Source: Pipra filicauda | Taxonomy: Eukaryota > Chordata > Aves > Passeriformes > Pipridae | Assembly (NCBI RefSeq): GCF_003945595.2 | Contig: NW_024104554.1 | Coordinates: 2,790,001-2,854,000 of the forward strand | Direction: 5' to 3' | DNA length: 64,000 bases | Shown: in pieces, positions 1 to 11,292 of the stretch | Layout of the letters: each line of letters opens with the position of its first letter | Numbering within the stretch: position 1 is the first letter of the stretch | Position numbers and translations under genes: made by a program | The notes under the pieces: model-generated | Seen by the model: the letters and a program-made list of their open reading frames with translations, nothing else | What the model was told of the DNA's origin: nothing | Database searches by the model: none

Positions 1-724
1 GAGTTAAACAGCAAAACTAGGAGCCTTTTATAATATTCGGTTGTTGCTTACTATGCATTTTTTTTCTATAGATCAGCAGGATAGTGTTAGACACATGGAA
101 TAATAATAAATGAATCTTGGACTAGTTGCAAAAAGCCAGAAGGGACTGGTAATATAACTTACATGCTGCTAAGAAGCACTTGTAAAGTGTTTGTGGTTAA
201 GGCTTTGGATTTATTTAAGTGGAACAAATCTTAAGTGAATCATGGTTTCTTTAATCAACTTACAAAAGGAAAGGAGATGAAAATTCCCAGAAGAGAGTGG
301 TCCTGCCATGGGGAGCTTTCTGCAAGACTGGTCAGATCTGAACACATGTCTGGCCATGTTATGGGCAAGGGCTGGCTCCACTGGAGTCACTCACTGGATC
401 TCACACATAAACAGAAATGGTATGAGTGCTAAAGGCCTTCTCAGCTAACCCACAGCACCTGCAGCTCCTGCCCAAATAGAGACAAATCCTTTATTTTGGG
501 TTCCATTGGCAAGCTGGGACTTGGTCTTTAAACTGACTTCATCAGGAAAGAACTAAGGCAGAGAGTAAGTAAGGTTCGGTCTGACTGTGCTATCCCAGGT
601 GTAATTTGGAAGGGAGGGCTGGAGAAGATCATAGATCATCTATATTTTTTCTTCTGAATGTACCTTAATCAGCTGCAGCAAGGATAAGGAACAAGAGCAT
701 CCTTGAGGGGAGGAACTCTGATGT
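1..724. other. Unassigned non-coding sequence
   Basis: Only short open frames (up to about 70 codons) without recognisable similarity. No repeat is identified before the CR1 copy. Confidence 0.6.
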
Positions 725-1526
725 TCTCATCATTGAGTTCAACCCTTAGCTCTGCACAGGACATCCCCAAGAGTCACACTATGTGCCTGAGAGGATTCTC
801 CGAATGCTTCTTGAACTCTGTCAGGCTTGGTGCTGTGACCACTTCCCTGGGGAGACTGTTCCAGTACCGAAGCACCCTCTGGGTGAAGAACCTTTTTCTC
901 ATATTTAACCTAAACCTCCTCTGACACAACTTCAGGCCATTCCCTCAGGTCCTGTCACTGGTCACCACAGAGAAGAGATCAATGTCTGCCTCTCCTCTGT
1001 CACTGGTCACCACAGAGAAGAGATCAATGTCTGCCTCTCCTCTTCTCCTCATGAGGAAGTTGTAGAGTGAGATAAGGTCTCCCCTCAGTCTCCTCTTCTC
1101 CAGGCTGAACAGACCAAGTGACCTCAGTCGATCCTCATATGGCTTCCCCTAAAGACCCTTCATCATCTTTGTTGCCCTCCTTTGGACAGCCTCTTAGAGC
1201 TTAATATCTTTCTTATATTGCAGTGCCCAAACCTGCACACAATATTCAAGGTGAGGCTGCCCCAGAGCAGAGCAGAGCAGGACAATCCCCTCCCTCGATC
1301 AGCTGGCGATGTTTTGCCTGATGCCCCCCAGAACACAGTTGGCCCTCCTGGCTGCCAGGGCACTGCTGACTCATATTCAACTTGCCATTGACAGGACTCC
1401 TAGGTCCTCTTCCATGGCACTGCTTTCCAGCATCTCGTTCCCCAGTCTGTATCTACATCCAGGATTGCCCCATCCCAGGTGTAGAATCCAGCACTTTCCC
1501 CTGTTGAACTTCATATGGTTGGTCAT
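725..1526 (-). mobile_element. CR1 LINE fragment, old subfamily
   Basis: Read on the plus strand this is the complement of a CR1 3' region. It carries the recognisable stretches for the C-terminal RT/tail (CTTGAACTCTGTCAGGCTTG, CTTCTCCAGGCTGAACAGACC, and CTGTTGAACTTCATATGGTTGG near the right end). Many stops and indels break the frame. No octamer tail remains at its 3' (left) end. It contains an internal 45-bp tandem duplication at 953-1042. Confidence 0.8.
953..1042. repeat. Perfect 45-bp tandem duplication inside the CR1 copy
   Basis: Bases 953-997 are repeated exactly at 998-1042 (unit beginning TGTCACTGGTCACCACAGAG). The host CR1 copy is old and divergent, so perfect identity of the two units means the duplication is much younger than the insertion. 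Confidence 0.95.
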
Positions 1527-4500
1527 AGTAATATTAGATTATGAGTTATGGAAATTATCTTTTAATATGAATAATATCTAATAAATAGACAAAGTACCTT
1601 GAAGCGAATGACCAATAGATTAGAAATTCTTTTAATTTTTCTTTTTTTTTTTTTTTAAGGCAAATGCTGTGGAAAGGAAATGTTTATTTGAAATATATAT
1701 GAGCTAATCAAAAGATTGTCATAAAACAAGAAGATTAACAAAAATGTATGACTAATTATGCCTATAATTAAAAATCACATTATATATAATTCTATTATTA
1801 CATTTTGTAATGGTGTACAGTGCATGTACTATATTTGCATACAACACATTGTGATAGTTATATAATGTATAATATGTAATAATATATTCTATAGTTTATT
1901 ATATAATTGTTACAATTTATCAGTATAGCATATCTACTATAGACCATTATATTAGATAATACATCATTAACTTCCAATAAATAATGGATTTCTCACATGA
2001 TATAGATTGCCTGAGTGAAGTGAAATGAACTGGTGATGTAGCTGAGATATGAATCAAGAGGCCAGGAAATGTTTGATAAGAAGAAGTATTATAGCCCAGT
2101 ATCTTGAAAGTTGGACTTTCATTAACTGACCTTTCTCAACATTGTAGGTGAGAAAGCAAAACAATTCTTCCTGTCTCATTTGCCTAATCAAAAGTATCTG
2201 CTAACCAGCACTCACCAGGAGTGGGCTGAGCACAGAGTATACTGACCTTTTAAAGACATTTTGAAAATGTTCTTGAAGAAGAAGCTTTCCTTGCTGGTGG
2301 AACAGTACAATTGTTGATGACACTGAAAATTGTGTTATACCTTTTCTGAACCAGTGATCCCTTTAAATCCTCTGTCAATTACTGGGGCCTGATTTTCCTC
2401 TCTTATCATGATCAGTGTTATTGATGTCAATAGTTTCTTCAGGTTGATACTAAAGTAAATGAGAGAAAAATAGTTCCCTTGTCACTTAAAAAATGGGTTT
2501 TCTTTCTCATCAGTAAAGGGCAGTCAGTAAAGGGAAACCGAGAGTCAGTCTTTAGTCAAAGTAGTAAGAGAATTGTTTTGGGTGAGTTCTGACCTTTCCT
2601 GCACAAGGTGAATAGCAGCTGACTCTGCAAAGCTTCATAGAAATGGCACTTTTAGCTGGGGGCAGGTTTAACTGACAGCATGTAAAGTTAACAGAGCAGC
2701 ATGTCCCCCGCTGTTTTAATTAGTCGTAATGAAGACTGTTGGCACTGTGTTTCTGAGAGATTCTGGTGCCAGGCAGCATCAGGGCAAAATGAAGACTGAA
2801 ATTACTAGATGTTCTTACAGAGTACCAGGACCTGCAGGTGCTTTTCTCTGCACCTTTAACCTTTCCATATGTGCTCATCCCAACCCTGAGAAGACAAGTG
2901 TCCCAGGAGATGTGGAGCACCAAACTTGCCCTTGCCTGTGTGCAGGCACTCCTCTGGCCATGACCTGGTGCATGGTTGGACACCTTGGTAATCTCTGGGT
3001 GATAACTCTGCTCTCCACAAGCACTGTCAGCATGTGCAACCAATTCGTGGCATCCTTAGTTTTGAAAAGGGATGAGTCAACTCAGCACATGGATTTTACC
3101 ATCTTGCATGTGTTCATTAAAGGGTGTGTGGGGAATACTGAGCAGAGGTGGATCTAATCTTAGCAAGTGACTGGTCTCTCTCTGTGGAGACAGGTCTCAT
3201 AGAGCCAAGCAGCTGAAATGCTGTCTTCTGATTTTCTACCACACGCTCCTGAGAAGGCTGCTGCTGCTCTCTGCCCATCTGCTTGATGTCACTGAACTGT
3301 CCCATCTTCTTAGCAGACATTTTTCTGCAGACAAAAGCCACTGTTCACAGGTAGGAGAGCTGCTATCTTGGATCAAGTGGCTTCTGACCACAAGAAAGAG
3401 GCTGACCTAAGAGCAATAATTATTCAGGGATTGACCCTCTGTCCACCCACCCAGTCTGCGATTTCTACATCCCTCTTCTTGTTCCCTGCTATGTTTGATT
3501 TCAATTTTCCCCAATCACACTACAGGCTTTCCAGTCAAACTGCTCTTTGCACTGCAGGGGAGTAATGAGAACACAAATTTCCTTTTAAAAATGCAAGAAG
3601 TAAAATGTACTTCCCAAACAATCATTCTCAAGAAGTCTGCGTGAATGCAATTGGAGGCCTATGGATAATCCTCAGAACTGCTTTACTTTAATGCATTTTC
3701 CATCAAGTTTCAGCTAAAGGTGGCAAAAATATTTGGAGATGATGGCAGTAAAAGTGGTTTAGAAACCTTGAATGATTAAAAAATGCCACTTATCATGGGC
3801 AAAGGGTAGAGGAACAACTACAAAAGGCTATTCTGGAATATGAATGGAGTATACATTTTTAGTGGTAGAAAATTTGATCAGGAAACACTCTTGCTTTGGG
3901 AATTCTACAGATCGTGGCATAATATTTTTACTCAGTGAAGAGTCTTCAGCCAAAAGTAAACCTGAACTCTAAAAAGACCATCATGTAACCAGTGTGTGGT
4001 AGCCACAAAAAACCACCTCCCTGGGCCTGCCTAAGCAGACAGGGTGTTGAAATGGATGGCAGGGAAGGTCACTCAGCGGGATCTTGAACATATTCCTGGG
4101 TAGAGGAATGTCTATGATCTCTAGACTATTTGAATCATGGATATGTTTAACATCAGTCTTTCTCTTCAGACACCACCTATTTTTCACAAATCACCAAGTG
4201 CTGTTATATGCAATATGGAGTTGCATACCAGCTGTAGATCACCTTCCGTGGCCTCACAGGCCTCTCATGATCTTTGGATCATAATCCATGAGCCATAAAT
4301 GCCTATGTGCAACATAGATAGGGAACAGAAGTGCACAGTTTTTGTCACCCTTGTCTTTGAAAAGGGACAAGAAAATTCAGTATCTGGAGCTTAAAAATTT
4401 GTTCCACAATAGATCTCTTAACTTTTGTTTAGCTCTTGAATTGATGGATATTTTAAAAATTTATTAGCTTCATACTTCAAATATTATGTATTATTTCTTA

Positions 4501-6661
4501 ATCATGATAATGCTAATGGTCAGTGCTTAACATTAAATGAATTTGGTGGCTAGCTTCTCAAAAGAACTTACATGGCATGACTTGAATCCAAAACATAGAG
4601 GATCACAACCCTACACCTTTGCTACACTCATTACCCCACACACATTACTGTACACTATGGAAAATTTCCTCATCCCTTACTAATGAGCATCCAGCACAAT
4701 CTGTGGTAGTACGAGAAAATTCCAGTCCCCAGCACTCGTCTGGACTCGCTGTGTTTGATGCCTTGGCTGCATGGTCAGTGTAGAGAGAGGAACTCCTTCA
4801 GGGAAGCAGCTCCAGGCAGGCGCTGTGGACAACACGAAGCCAGCAGAAAACATGGGCCCAGTGGTGCTACTCTCCTTCTATGGAGAGCCTGGGTGCTGGA
4901 TGCACCTGGGGCTGCTGCCAGGGCAAGAGTTAAATGCTGATGGCCTCTTGGAGGAGGTATATGCCTACAGACAAAAAAGAGCTGCTGAGAGTGGTGGTGG
5001 GTTTTGCACTGTACTCAGGCACTGAGAAATGTGTTTCTTCCAAGGACAGTGCTCTAACTCAGAGGAGATGATGCTGACAGGTGGAGCCAGGTAGGAGAGG
5101 AGATCAAGGAAGAGTAGCTTCTATCTGTATGATGAAGGTTTTGCTTCATCAGCAAAGATAAAGCAAGAATCTGAAGCCCCCCCACACAGAGTTCTTGCAG
5201 GAGCAGAGCTGCATTTGGTTCTCAGCTTCTGCTTTCTGTCCATGGACCATTGCCAGCTACTGCCTTGTACATATCTTGGGGAAGATGTGTGCATATCTCA
5301 GTGCTACTGGTATTAGCAACCAGGCAGTCCTGAAAAGCATGCATTCTGGATTGTGCTTTTGAACACTGGGACATTGGACCCAAGACTTTTTTCTTTCTAG
5401 CTAATCTTTTTCTTTTTTGTCCCAAAATAGTGTTATGTGTCTTTCACAGTTCTGATACGATCTTTCATGGTGTTTCCCACATATTTCTATTATTTCTTTT
5501 ACTCCAAAATGTGAGAAACACGTTACTCATAAAATATTCCCTGCCTCCTCCTTTCAGTTTTCAATGAAATAATGAAAGACCTGCCACAGCTTGTGTGCTT
5601 TAGTCCTCATAATTTTTGCCCTGTTTTCAACAGCCACTTCTACCAGGGAATTTAAAACCTCCATATTCAGCTTGCAAGCCAAAGAAAACAACTGCAGTTG
5701 TTTACGACAGAAATCTCTTAATAGTTTCAGCAAAATGCTGAAGGAGGAATTTTGTAATTAAAGGTTTCTTATTTTCTTACTTACTTTCTTTTCTTCATCA
5801 TGTTCCATGATGGGCTGGAGTATTGTTTCTACTGATTCCATGACACCCCACTGGAGTTTGCACAACTGGCAAGTTTTTTATTGGAATAACTTTGTCATCC
5901 TACTATCTCTTAGATTCATGGAATAAATATTTATGTGTATGCTGTCTCTGGACAACCTTCAAATCAACATTTTCCTCATTAGATTGTTACAGCACTTAGA
6001 TTAAGTGCTTTGGCAGAAGAAATGAATTCTATCCCAAGTTTGTACGTTGGTGTTTGGCAAACTTTAATACATAACCAATCAATGGGATTTTATCAGGATT
6101 CTGTGCCATGCATTTTGTGAGCTAATATGCAGAGGGTGGAGGATAGAAAGAAACTAAACTTTTGACATGGCAGAAGCTCTTATGAATTTGATACCTGAAG
6201 AACTACTACTCTTACTCCATCTATTATGTACATGGTTGTCCCCTCCACAAAACCTCTGGGGCTCAGTCAGGAGAATCTTCCTGATGTCTATACCCCCGTT
6301 CCTGTGTTTCAGGGACATAATTGTGTTTTCTCTCACAAGAATTAAAATAGAATTGAAGTTTATACAATAACAAGTTCAATAAATAACCATTTGAAATCAT
6401 AGAGCATATGAAACATCTTCCTGGCTGACGCATAGGTATGGCTGGACAACATGCAGCTCACTTCTAGTGAAGCACATTCAGATGGCTCCTGTACAATAGC
6501 TCCTTGTCTTCAATGACATCATTCCTTTGCTGCTTCTTGATGAAGAAAATGCATTTAGCTGTCAAAGTCGGAGCACCTACATACTCCTTCCTTATGAATT
6601 TTACAAGGTAAATTTACAGGTACAATAATTCTTTCTTGTACCTGTTTTGCCCACAGAAATT

Positions 6662-6707
6662 GGTCTGATCTTAAAAGATAACTCGGTCTGATCTTAAAAG
6701 ATAACTC
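6662..6707. repeat. Perfect 23-bp tandem duplication
   Basis: The unit starting GGTCTGATCTTAAAAGATAA at 6662-6684 is repeated exactly at 6685-6707. Each unit contains the palindrome ATCTTAAAAGAT (one mismatch). Confidence 0.95.
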
Positions 6708-9261
6708 AGTCTCTCATTTTCTGAGCCTTTTCTCATAGGAATGCTTAGTGCTCTAAGCACGGAAAGATCAGTCTTTGGAAAGTTGACAGCTGTGCAAGCC
6801 TTAAGAAGTCAGACTGAAAAAAGAAAATTCCTGCCTCTCTAGTAATTCGTATACACATGTATAATGACAGCCAATAACCACCGTCATTGATAAAGTACAT
6901 GAATTAATAGCAGGAAAGGTCCAATATATTATTGCAGCAGATTAATGAATGATTTAGCATAATATGAAATAGTAAATGTAAAGACAACTTCCATATATAA
7001 TAGTTTCGTTCTTTCTCTGCTTTTATTAGAACCTTGGTTTAGTAGCCTATTTCTAAAACTCTTACTAAAATGTTGCTTAATATTGAATTTTAGGACTTGC
7101 AGCCTAGCCATGCAGAAATCTCACCTGAGTCAGCAGAATGGCAAGTGCAGAGTTTCTGCAGAGAAAGGCATCACCTCCTGTCGCACTCTGTCAAAGACCT
7201 GGAGCACAGGCTCCTTGACAAAGAAACAGAAAATTCCCGGACTTTTTTTAACATTTAGATGTTAGACACCATATTATTATAGAACATCTCTGGTTTTAAA
7301 ATATAAGTCTTTGCCCCTGCATAATAGGGTTTTTTAAAGTGTTTGTCTTGGCAATGTAAATTTCCTAATATTTCTTCTTATCTGTCTCCTTTTGCAGCAG
7401 TAATGGGACCAAGCAATATTTCCTTTCTTCTCTTTTTCAGCCTATAATTATACTTTGAAGGGAAATTACAAACCTCCCCCAGTGATACTCATTTGTCCTG
7501 CTGTTTAATTCTTCTGGGTTCTTTCAAATCTTGGCCTTCTTGCTGAGATGACCAGTCAAGATGACAAGGAAATCCATCTGTTCAGGGTATAAATACACCA
7601 TCAGTAGGAATTATATGTAGTGTTTCAATTTGTAAAGAAGACTAAATACTCTCTACATAACAGTGACCACTTGTCACCTGCACTTTATCTAATGGTGCTA
7701 AAATTAAAGACTTCCTTGCTATCATCATGATTATATTTAATTGTAATGGAAAAGTTACCCAATAAGCACTTTCTGGGCACTGCTTTGAAGAACTTGTAGG
7801 ATAGTGCAGGCTTTCTGCTCATTACTGGCATCCTGTGTAGCATTTCTCACACTTTCTCTGAAAAATGTCATTGCTGCTCTTCAGCCCTAATAGATGTTTC
7901 CCATCCTGCTGTTCCTCTTCAATTTTTTAATCCACACTGGATGGAAGTCTGCAAGAAACTGATAGAAAAAACCAGAGTCTAGAACTGTCTTGCATTCTAG
8001 CTGTGAAGAAAGTGCAGAATAAGAGTGTGTTTGATACCATCATGCCAGTGACTTTCTTAAAAAATCTCTTGGCAACCTTTTGTTCCCTTTGGATACTGAG
8101 AAAAGGGAGAGTCTCACATCATTATTCTGTTTTAAACTAATTTTGTCTGTCCCTGTGGCTTGAGCCTCATGCTTATCACAGTGATGATTCACCAGTAGGG
8201 ACAATGCACCCTGGCTGACATGGTTTGTAACTCCTGCAATGGCTGCAAAGCCTACTTGAGTCATCTCAACCACTGCTGCAGTGGGTTTCCTGACACTGCA
8301 CACAGCACTGTCAGGAAAAGTGTGCCAGATCCAAAGCACACACTTCCATGAGGCTGAGGGGGCTTGTTCTGCTGATATTTTTCACAGTAAGTTATGGAAC
8401 AGGGTAACAAAAACAAAGGTGGAGTTGACCTCAAGTTTTCATGTAGTTCAGCTGACTACCCCAAGACAGGTTCACCTATAACTCCAGTTTTTCTCTTTTT
8501 CAAAGATTTCTGGGGATGGATATTCAACAATGTCCTTTGCAATCCCTGCAGAGCTTTGCTATTCCTGCCATTAAAAAAATTGTCCTTATGCCTAACCTAA
8601 ATTTTTCTCACTGCCATTTAAGTTCATCACAGTGGGGTTAGCCTTGCTTAGTTGAAGTCCCAAGATAAACGTTAGCTATCTCCCCTGAGAAAGATTGTGT
8701 GTGAAACTTTATTGCAATTTGTAAGCCTCCTTGTGCATTCTGCATTTCTAAAGGATTTTAAAGTGTGTGTGAAAAATAAGAGAAGTCGCATTTCTGCATT
8801 TGGTATCGAAAAGGCTCTGTAGCTTTCAGTTGTAATGGACAGCATCCAACTGCAAGGTCTTATGTTCCCAGTGCTTGTAATAGTGTTGTGCATCCCTCGC
8901 CATCCCTCAGTTCACTGGGATGAATCAGACATTCGAGCATCTTCTTGTACCTGTCAGGTTGGACAGTGCCAGAAGTCATCTAACTTTTGCAAAAAGGGAA
9001 ACAGGGGGGTTATATCACAACAAGGGAACTGGGAAAGCTGCCTACACACTACACACCATCCCTTGAAAAATTGTCCAGGACCAAGACCAGAACCATGGCA
9101 TGTTCTTTTTTAGAGGTGTAAAATAAGAATTCCCTGGTTTTTCTAGAGTTTGTCAAACTACCTGTCAAAATTTCCCTATAAATTCTTTGCCAGAAGAGGA
9201 ACTGAAAAAGCAGACTGATCAACAGGACAATAGTGCAGGTTTGCCTCTACACAGACACAAC

Positions 9262-9303
9262 GACTGGCTGACTGATAACTGACTGATTACTGACTGATAA
9301 CTC
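9262..9303. repeat. ACTGAT-rich short tandem array
   Basis: ACTGACTGAT/AACTGACTGATT-type units repeat about three times. The array is imperfect. Confidence 0.8.
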
Positions 9304-10233
9304 TGTCAACTTTAGTTAGCATGTAGGTTGACATAGCTAATTTTCATTTGGACCTGGGAGTGTAACTATGACTGCAAGGATAAAATGATCAAATATGTAA
9401 GGATTATTATACACAATCATTTAAAAGTGGATTTTGTTTCGGTTATTATCTCAAATCCAAACATGGTTCTGAAGCTGTGTGCATAAACTATTTTGAGATA
9501 AAATGCCAGATTCTGTCATTGGTTAAATATGGCTTATATTTGTTTCAACAGCAGATAATGTACATAGCTGATCTAAAAACATGTTTGCATGGTACACGGA
9601 ATTTTGTCTCTACTTAACAAAAGAATATTGCTGCCTAGATTTCAAAAACAGAGCAATCTACAGATAGGCATCATGCTGTGAGCTTTTATTGTCTGACTGT
9701 GTCTAATGGTTGAACTGCCAAAACTAGCAGCAGGACTAGAATAAATTATGAACAGATGAAGAACTCTCTCTTGTGTGATAATCCAAAGTTCCTCTGCCTA
9801 TAAATAATGATCCCAGGGTTTGCAAATGAGAAGCACAAATGTTATGTGAACCAATGGTAGGAAGCTTTTACATCCCTGTTAGAATGATTTTCTCTGACAA
9901 ATCAAACAACAGATACAGATACCTAATCTAAACAGGAAAGAAATCCTGTAAGTTAAATGTCAATGGTACCTATAATGAGATGCTTTATGTTTTGAAACTT
10001 GGTATGCACAAGTTCTTCTTTGTAACATTAGTGTTTTGTATCATGAATATGATGACCCTGTGACTCAAAGTCAGTGTTCTCTTTTTAGTGAAGAGGAAGA
10101 GGGTGCATTTTGCAGAACAGATTGCTCAACCCAGAAGCTTATTCATGTAAGAAATACCATTTAAATGAATAGTTTTCCTTAAACAGCGGGTAGAGGCAGG
10201 TCCCCATCCCCAGCAGCCAGGTGATATTGTACT

Positions 10234-11254
10234 GATGGAAGCCTATTCAATCTAAGGTGACTGAAGGCCCACACTAAGAGCTTAAATCATCTTGTCCAGG
10301 AGCTACTTTATGCTTGATGACACGGCCCTTGTTGCCCAGACAGAAGTAGCTCTGCAGTGTTTAACATCCTGCTTTGCAGAGGCTACTGAGCTCTTTGGGC
10401 TGGAAGTCAGCTTAGAGAAGACAGAAGTTCTCTATCAGCTGGCACCTCAGGAAGTCTTCCATCATCCCCATATCACTATTGGCCAATCAGAGCTCAAATC
10501 AGTCCAGCAGTTTAATTACCTAGGCAGCCTCATCTCCTTGGATGGTAAGATTGATGGAGAGATAGACAACAGGTTAGCAAAGGCATATAGTGCCTTCGGA
10601 AAGCTTCATAAAAGAGTCTGGCAAAATAAACACCTGAAGAAAAGTACAAAGATCAGTGTTTACAAAGCCATAGTGTTGTCTACTCTTTTATATGGGTCCG
10701 AATCATGGGTCATTTATTACCACCACCTGCGACTCCTAGAACACTTCCATCAACGCTGTCTCCGTACAATCCTAAACATCCACTGGTCAGATTATGTGAC
10801 CAATACATCTGTTCTAGAACAAGCAGCAGTCACAAGTATTGAGGCCATGTTGCTGAGAACACAGCTGCGCTGGGCAGGGCACGTCTCCAGGATGAAGGAC
10901 CACCGCCTCCCTAAGATCTTGCTTTATGGTGAACTTGCCACTGGCTGCCGCAAGAGAGGAGCCCCGAAGAGAAGATACAAGGACTCCCTGAAACAACATC
11001 TCAGCCTTGGCCAGATTGATCAACATAACTGGTCTACTCTGGCCTCCAATCGGGAGGTCTGGAGACATGCCATCTATAACGCTGCTGATGCTTTTGAGAA
11101 CGCACGCAGGATCACTCTTGAGGAGAAAAGGCAATGCAAAAAGAATCGTGTCTTGCAGAATATACCACCTAAGGAGTCTTTCTGCTGTGCCTTTTGCAAC
11201 CAGACGTGTCTATCTCGTATTGGCCTTTTTAGCCACCAGTGCACTTGTAACAAA
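10234..11254 (+). pseudogene. Broken reverse transcriptase C-terminal fragment (copy A)
   Basis: An open frame of 357 codons starts at 10292, but that ATG is not a real start. Immediately upstream the same protein continues in another frame. An extra T at about 10315 splits the catalytic Tyr-Ala-Asp-Asp box, with Tyr-Ala in one frame and Asp-Asp in the next. An in-frame TGA at 10258-10260 sits where the sequence looks like a decayed CGA arginine codon. Downstream the frame is uninterrupted: Asp-Asp at residues 9-10, YLGSLIS 76-82, LLYGSESW 132-139, QLRWAGHVSR 191-200, and the zinc-finger-like C299/C302/H315/C319. The element's own stop codon was lost in an 11-bp deletion near 11254 (compare copy B), so the frame runs on into flanking DNA to 11365. 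It is not expected to make a working enzyme. Confidence 0.85.
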
Positions 11255-11266
11255 CCCTTCCCAAAT

Positions 11267-11280
11267 CTTCATTTGCAAAG
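11267..11280 (+). other. Decayed 3' hairpin of the LINE (copy A)
   Basis: The sequence CTTCATTTGCAAAG aligns with the intact hairpin of copy B. The three differences (G to A, C to T, G to A) each destroy one of its three CpG sites. This is the pattern left by deamination of methylated cytosine and suggests copy A sat methylated in the genome. Confidence 0.75.
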
Positions 11281-11292
11281 CCTAGCCATGAT

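Larger units (their letters stand above)
1527..10221. other. Non-coding interval, strongly A+T-rich at 1630-1990
   Basis: A T-run at 1642-1657 and a TA-rich tract to about 1990 follow the CR1 copy. The rest is plain non-coding sequence with two short duplications (a CAGTAAAGGG repeat at 2511-2534, and 6662-6707) and the array at 9262. The longest frame (142 codons, 2729-3157) has no recognisable domain and overlaps an antisense frame, so I do not call it a gene. Confidence 0.6.
10222..11292 (+). mobile_element. 5'-truncated non-CR1 non-LTR retrotransposon (LINE), copy A
   Basis: The segment encodes the last part of a non-LTR reverse transcriptase and the tail that follows it. It begins inside the RT domain, with readable protein similarity from about 10234 on. 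It has family-type blocks YLGSLIS, LLYGSESW and QLRWAGHVSRM, then a C-x2-C-x12-H-x3-C motif. It ends at a degenerate hairpin (11267-11280) followed by CTAGCCATGAT. The protein is unlike CR1, which is the usual avian LINE. Tails of this kind are known from LINEs of fish and invertebrates; I cannot assign the clade by eye. Truncation at the 5' end with a preserved 3' end is what target-primed reverse transcription leaves. I found no clear target-site duplication. Confidence 0.85.

Noticed and set aside
2729..3157. A 142-codon plus-strand gene
   Set aside because: It is overlapped by a comparable antisense frame and has no domain, signal or exon-like boundaries.
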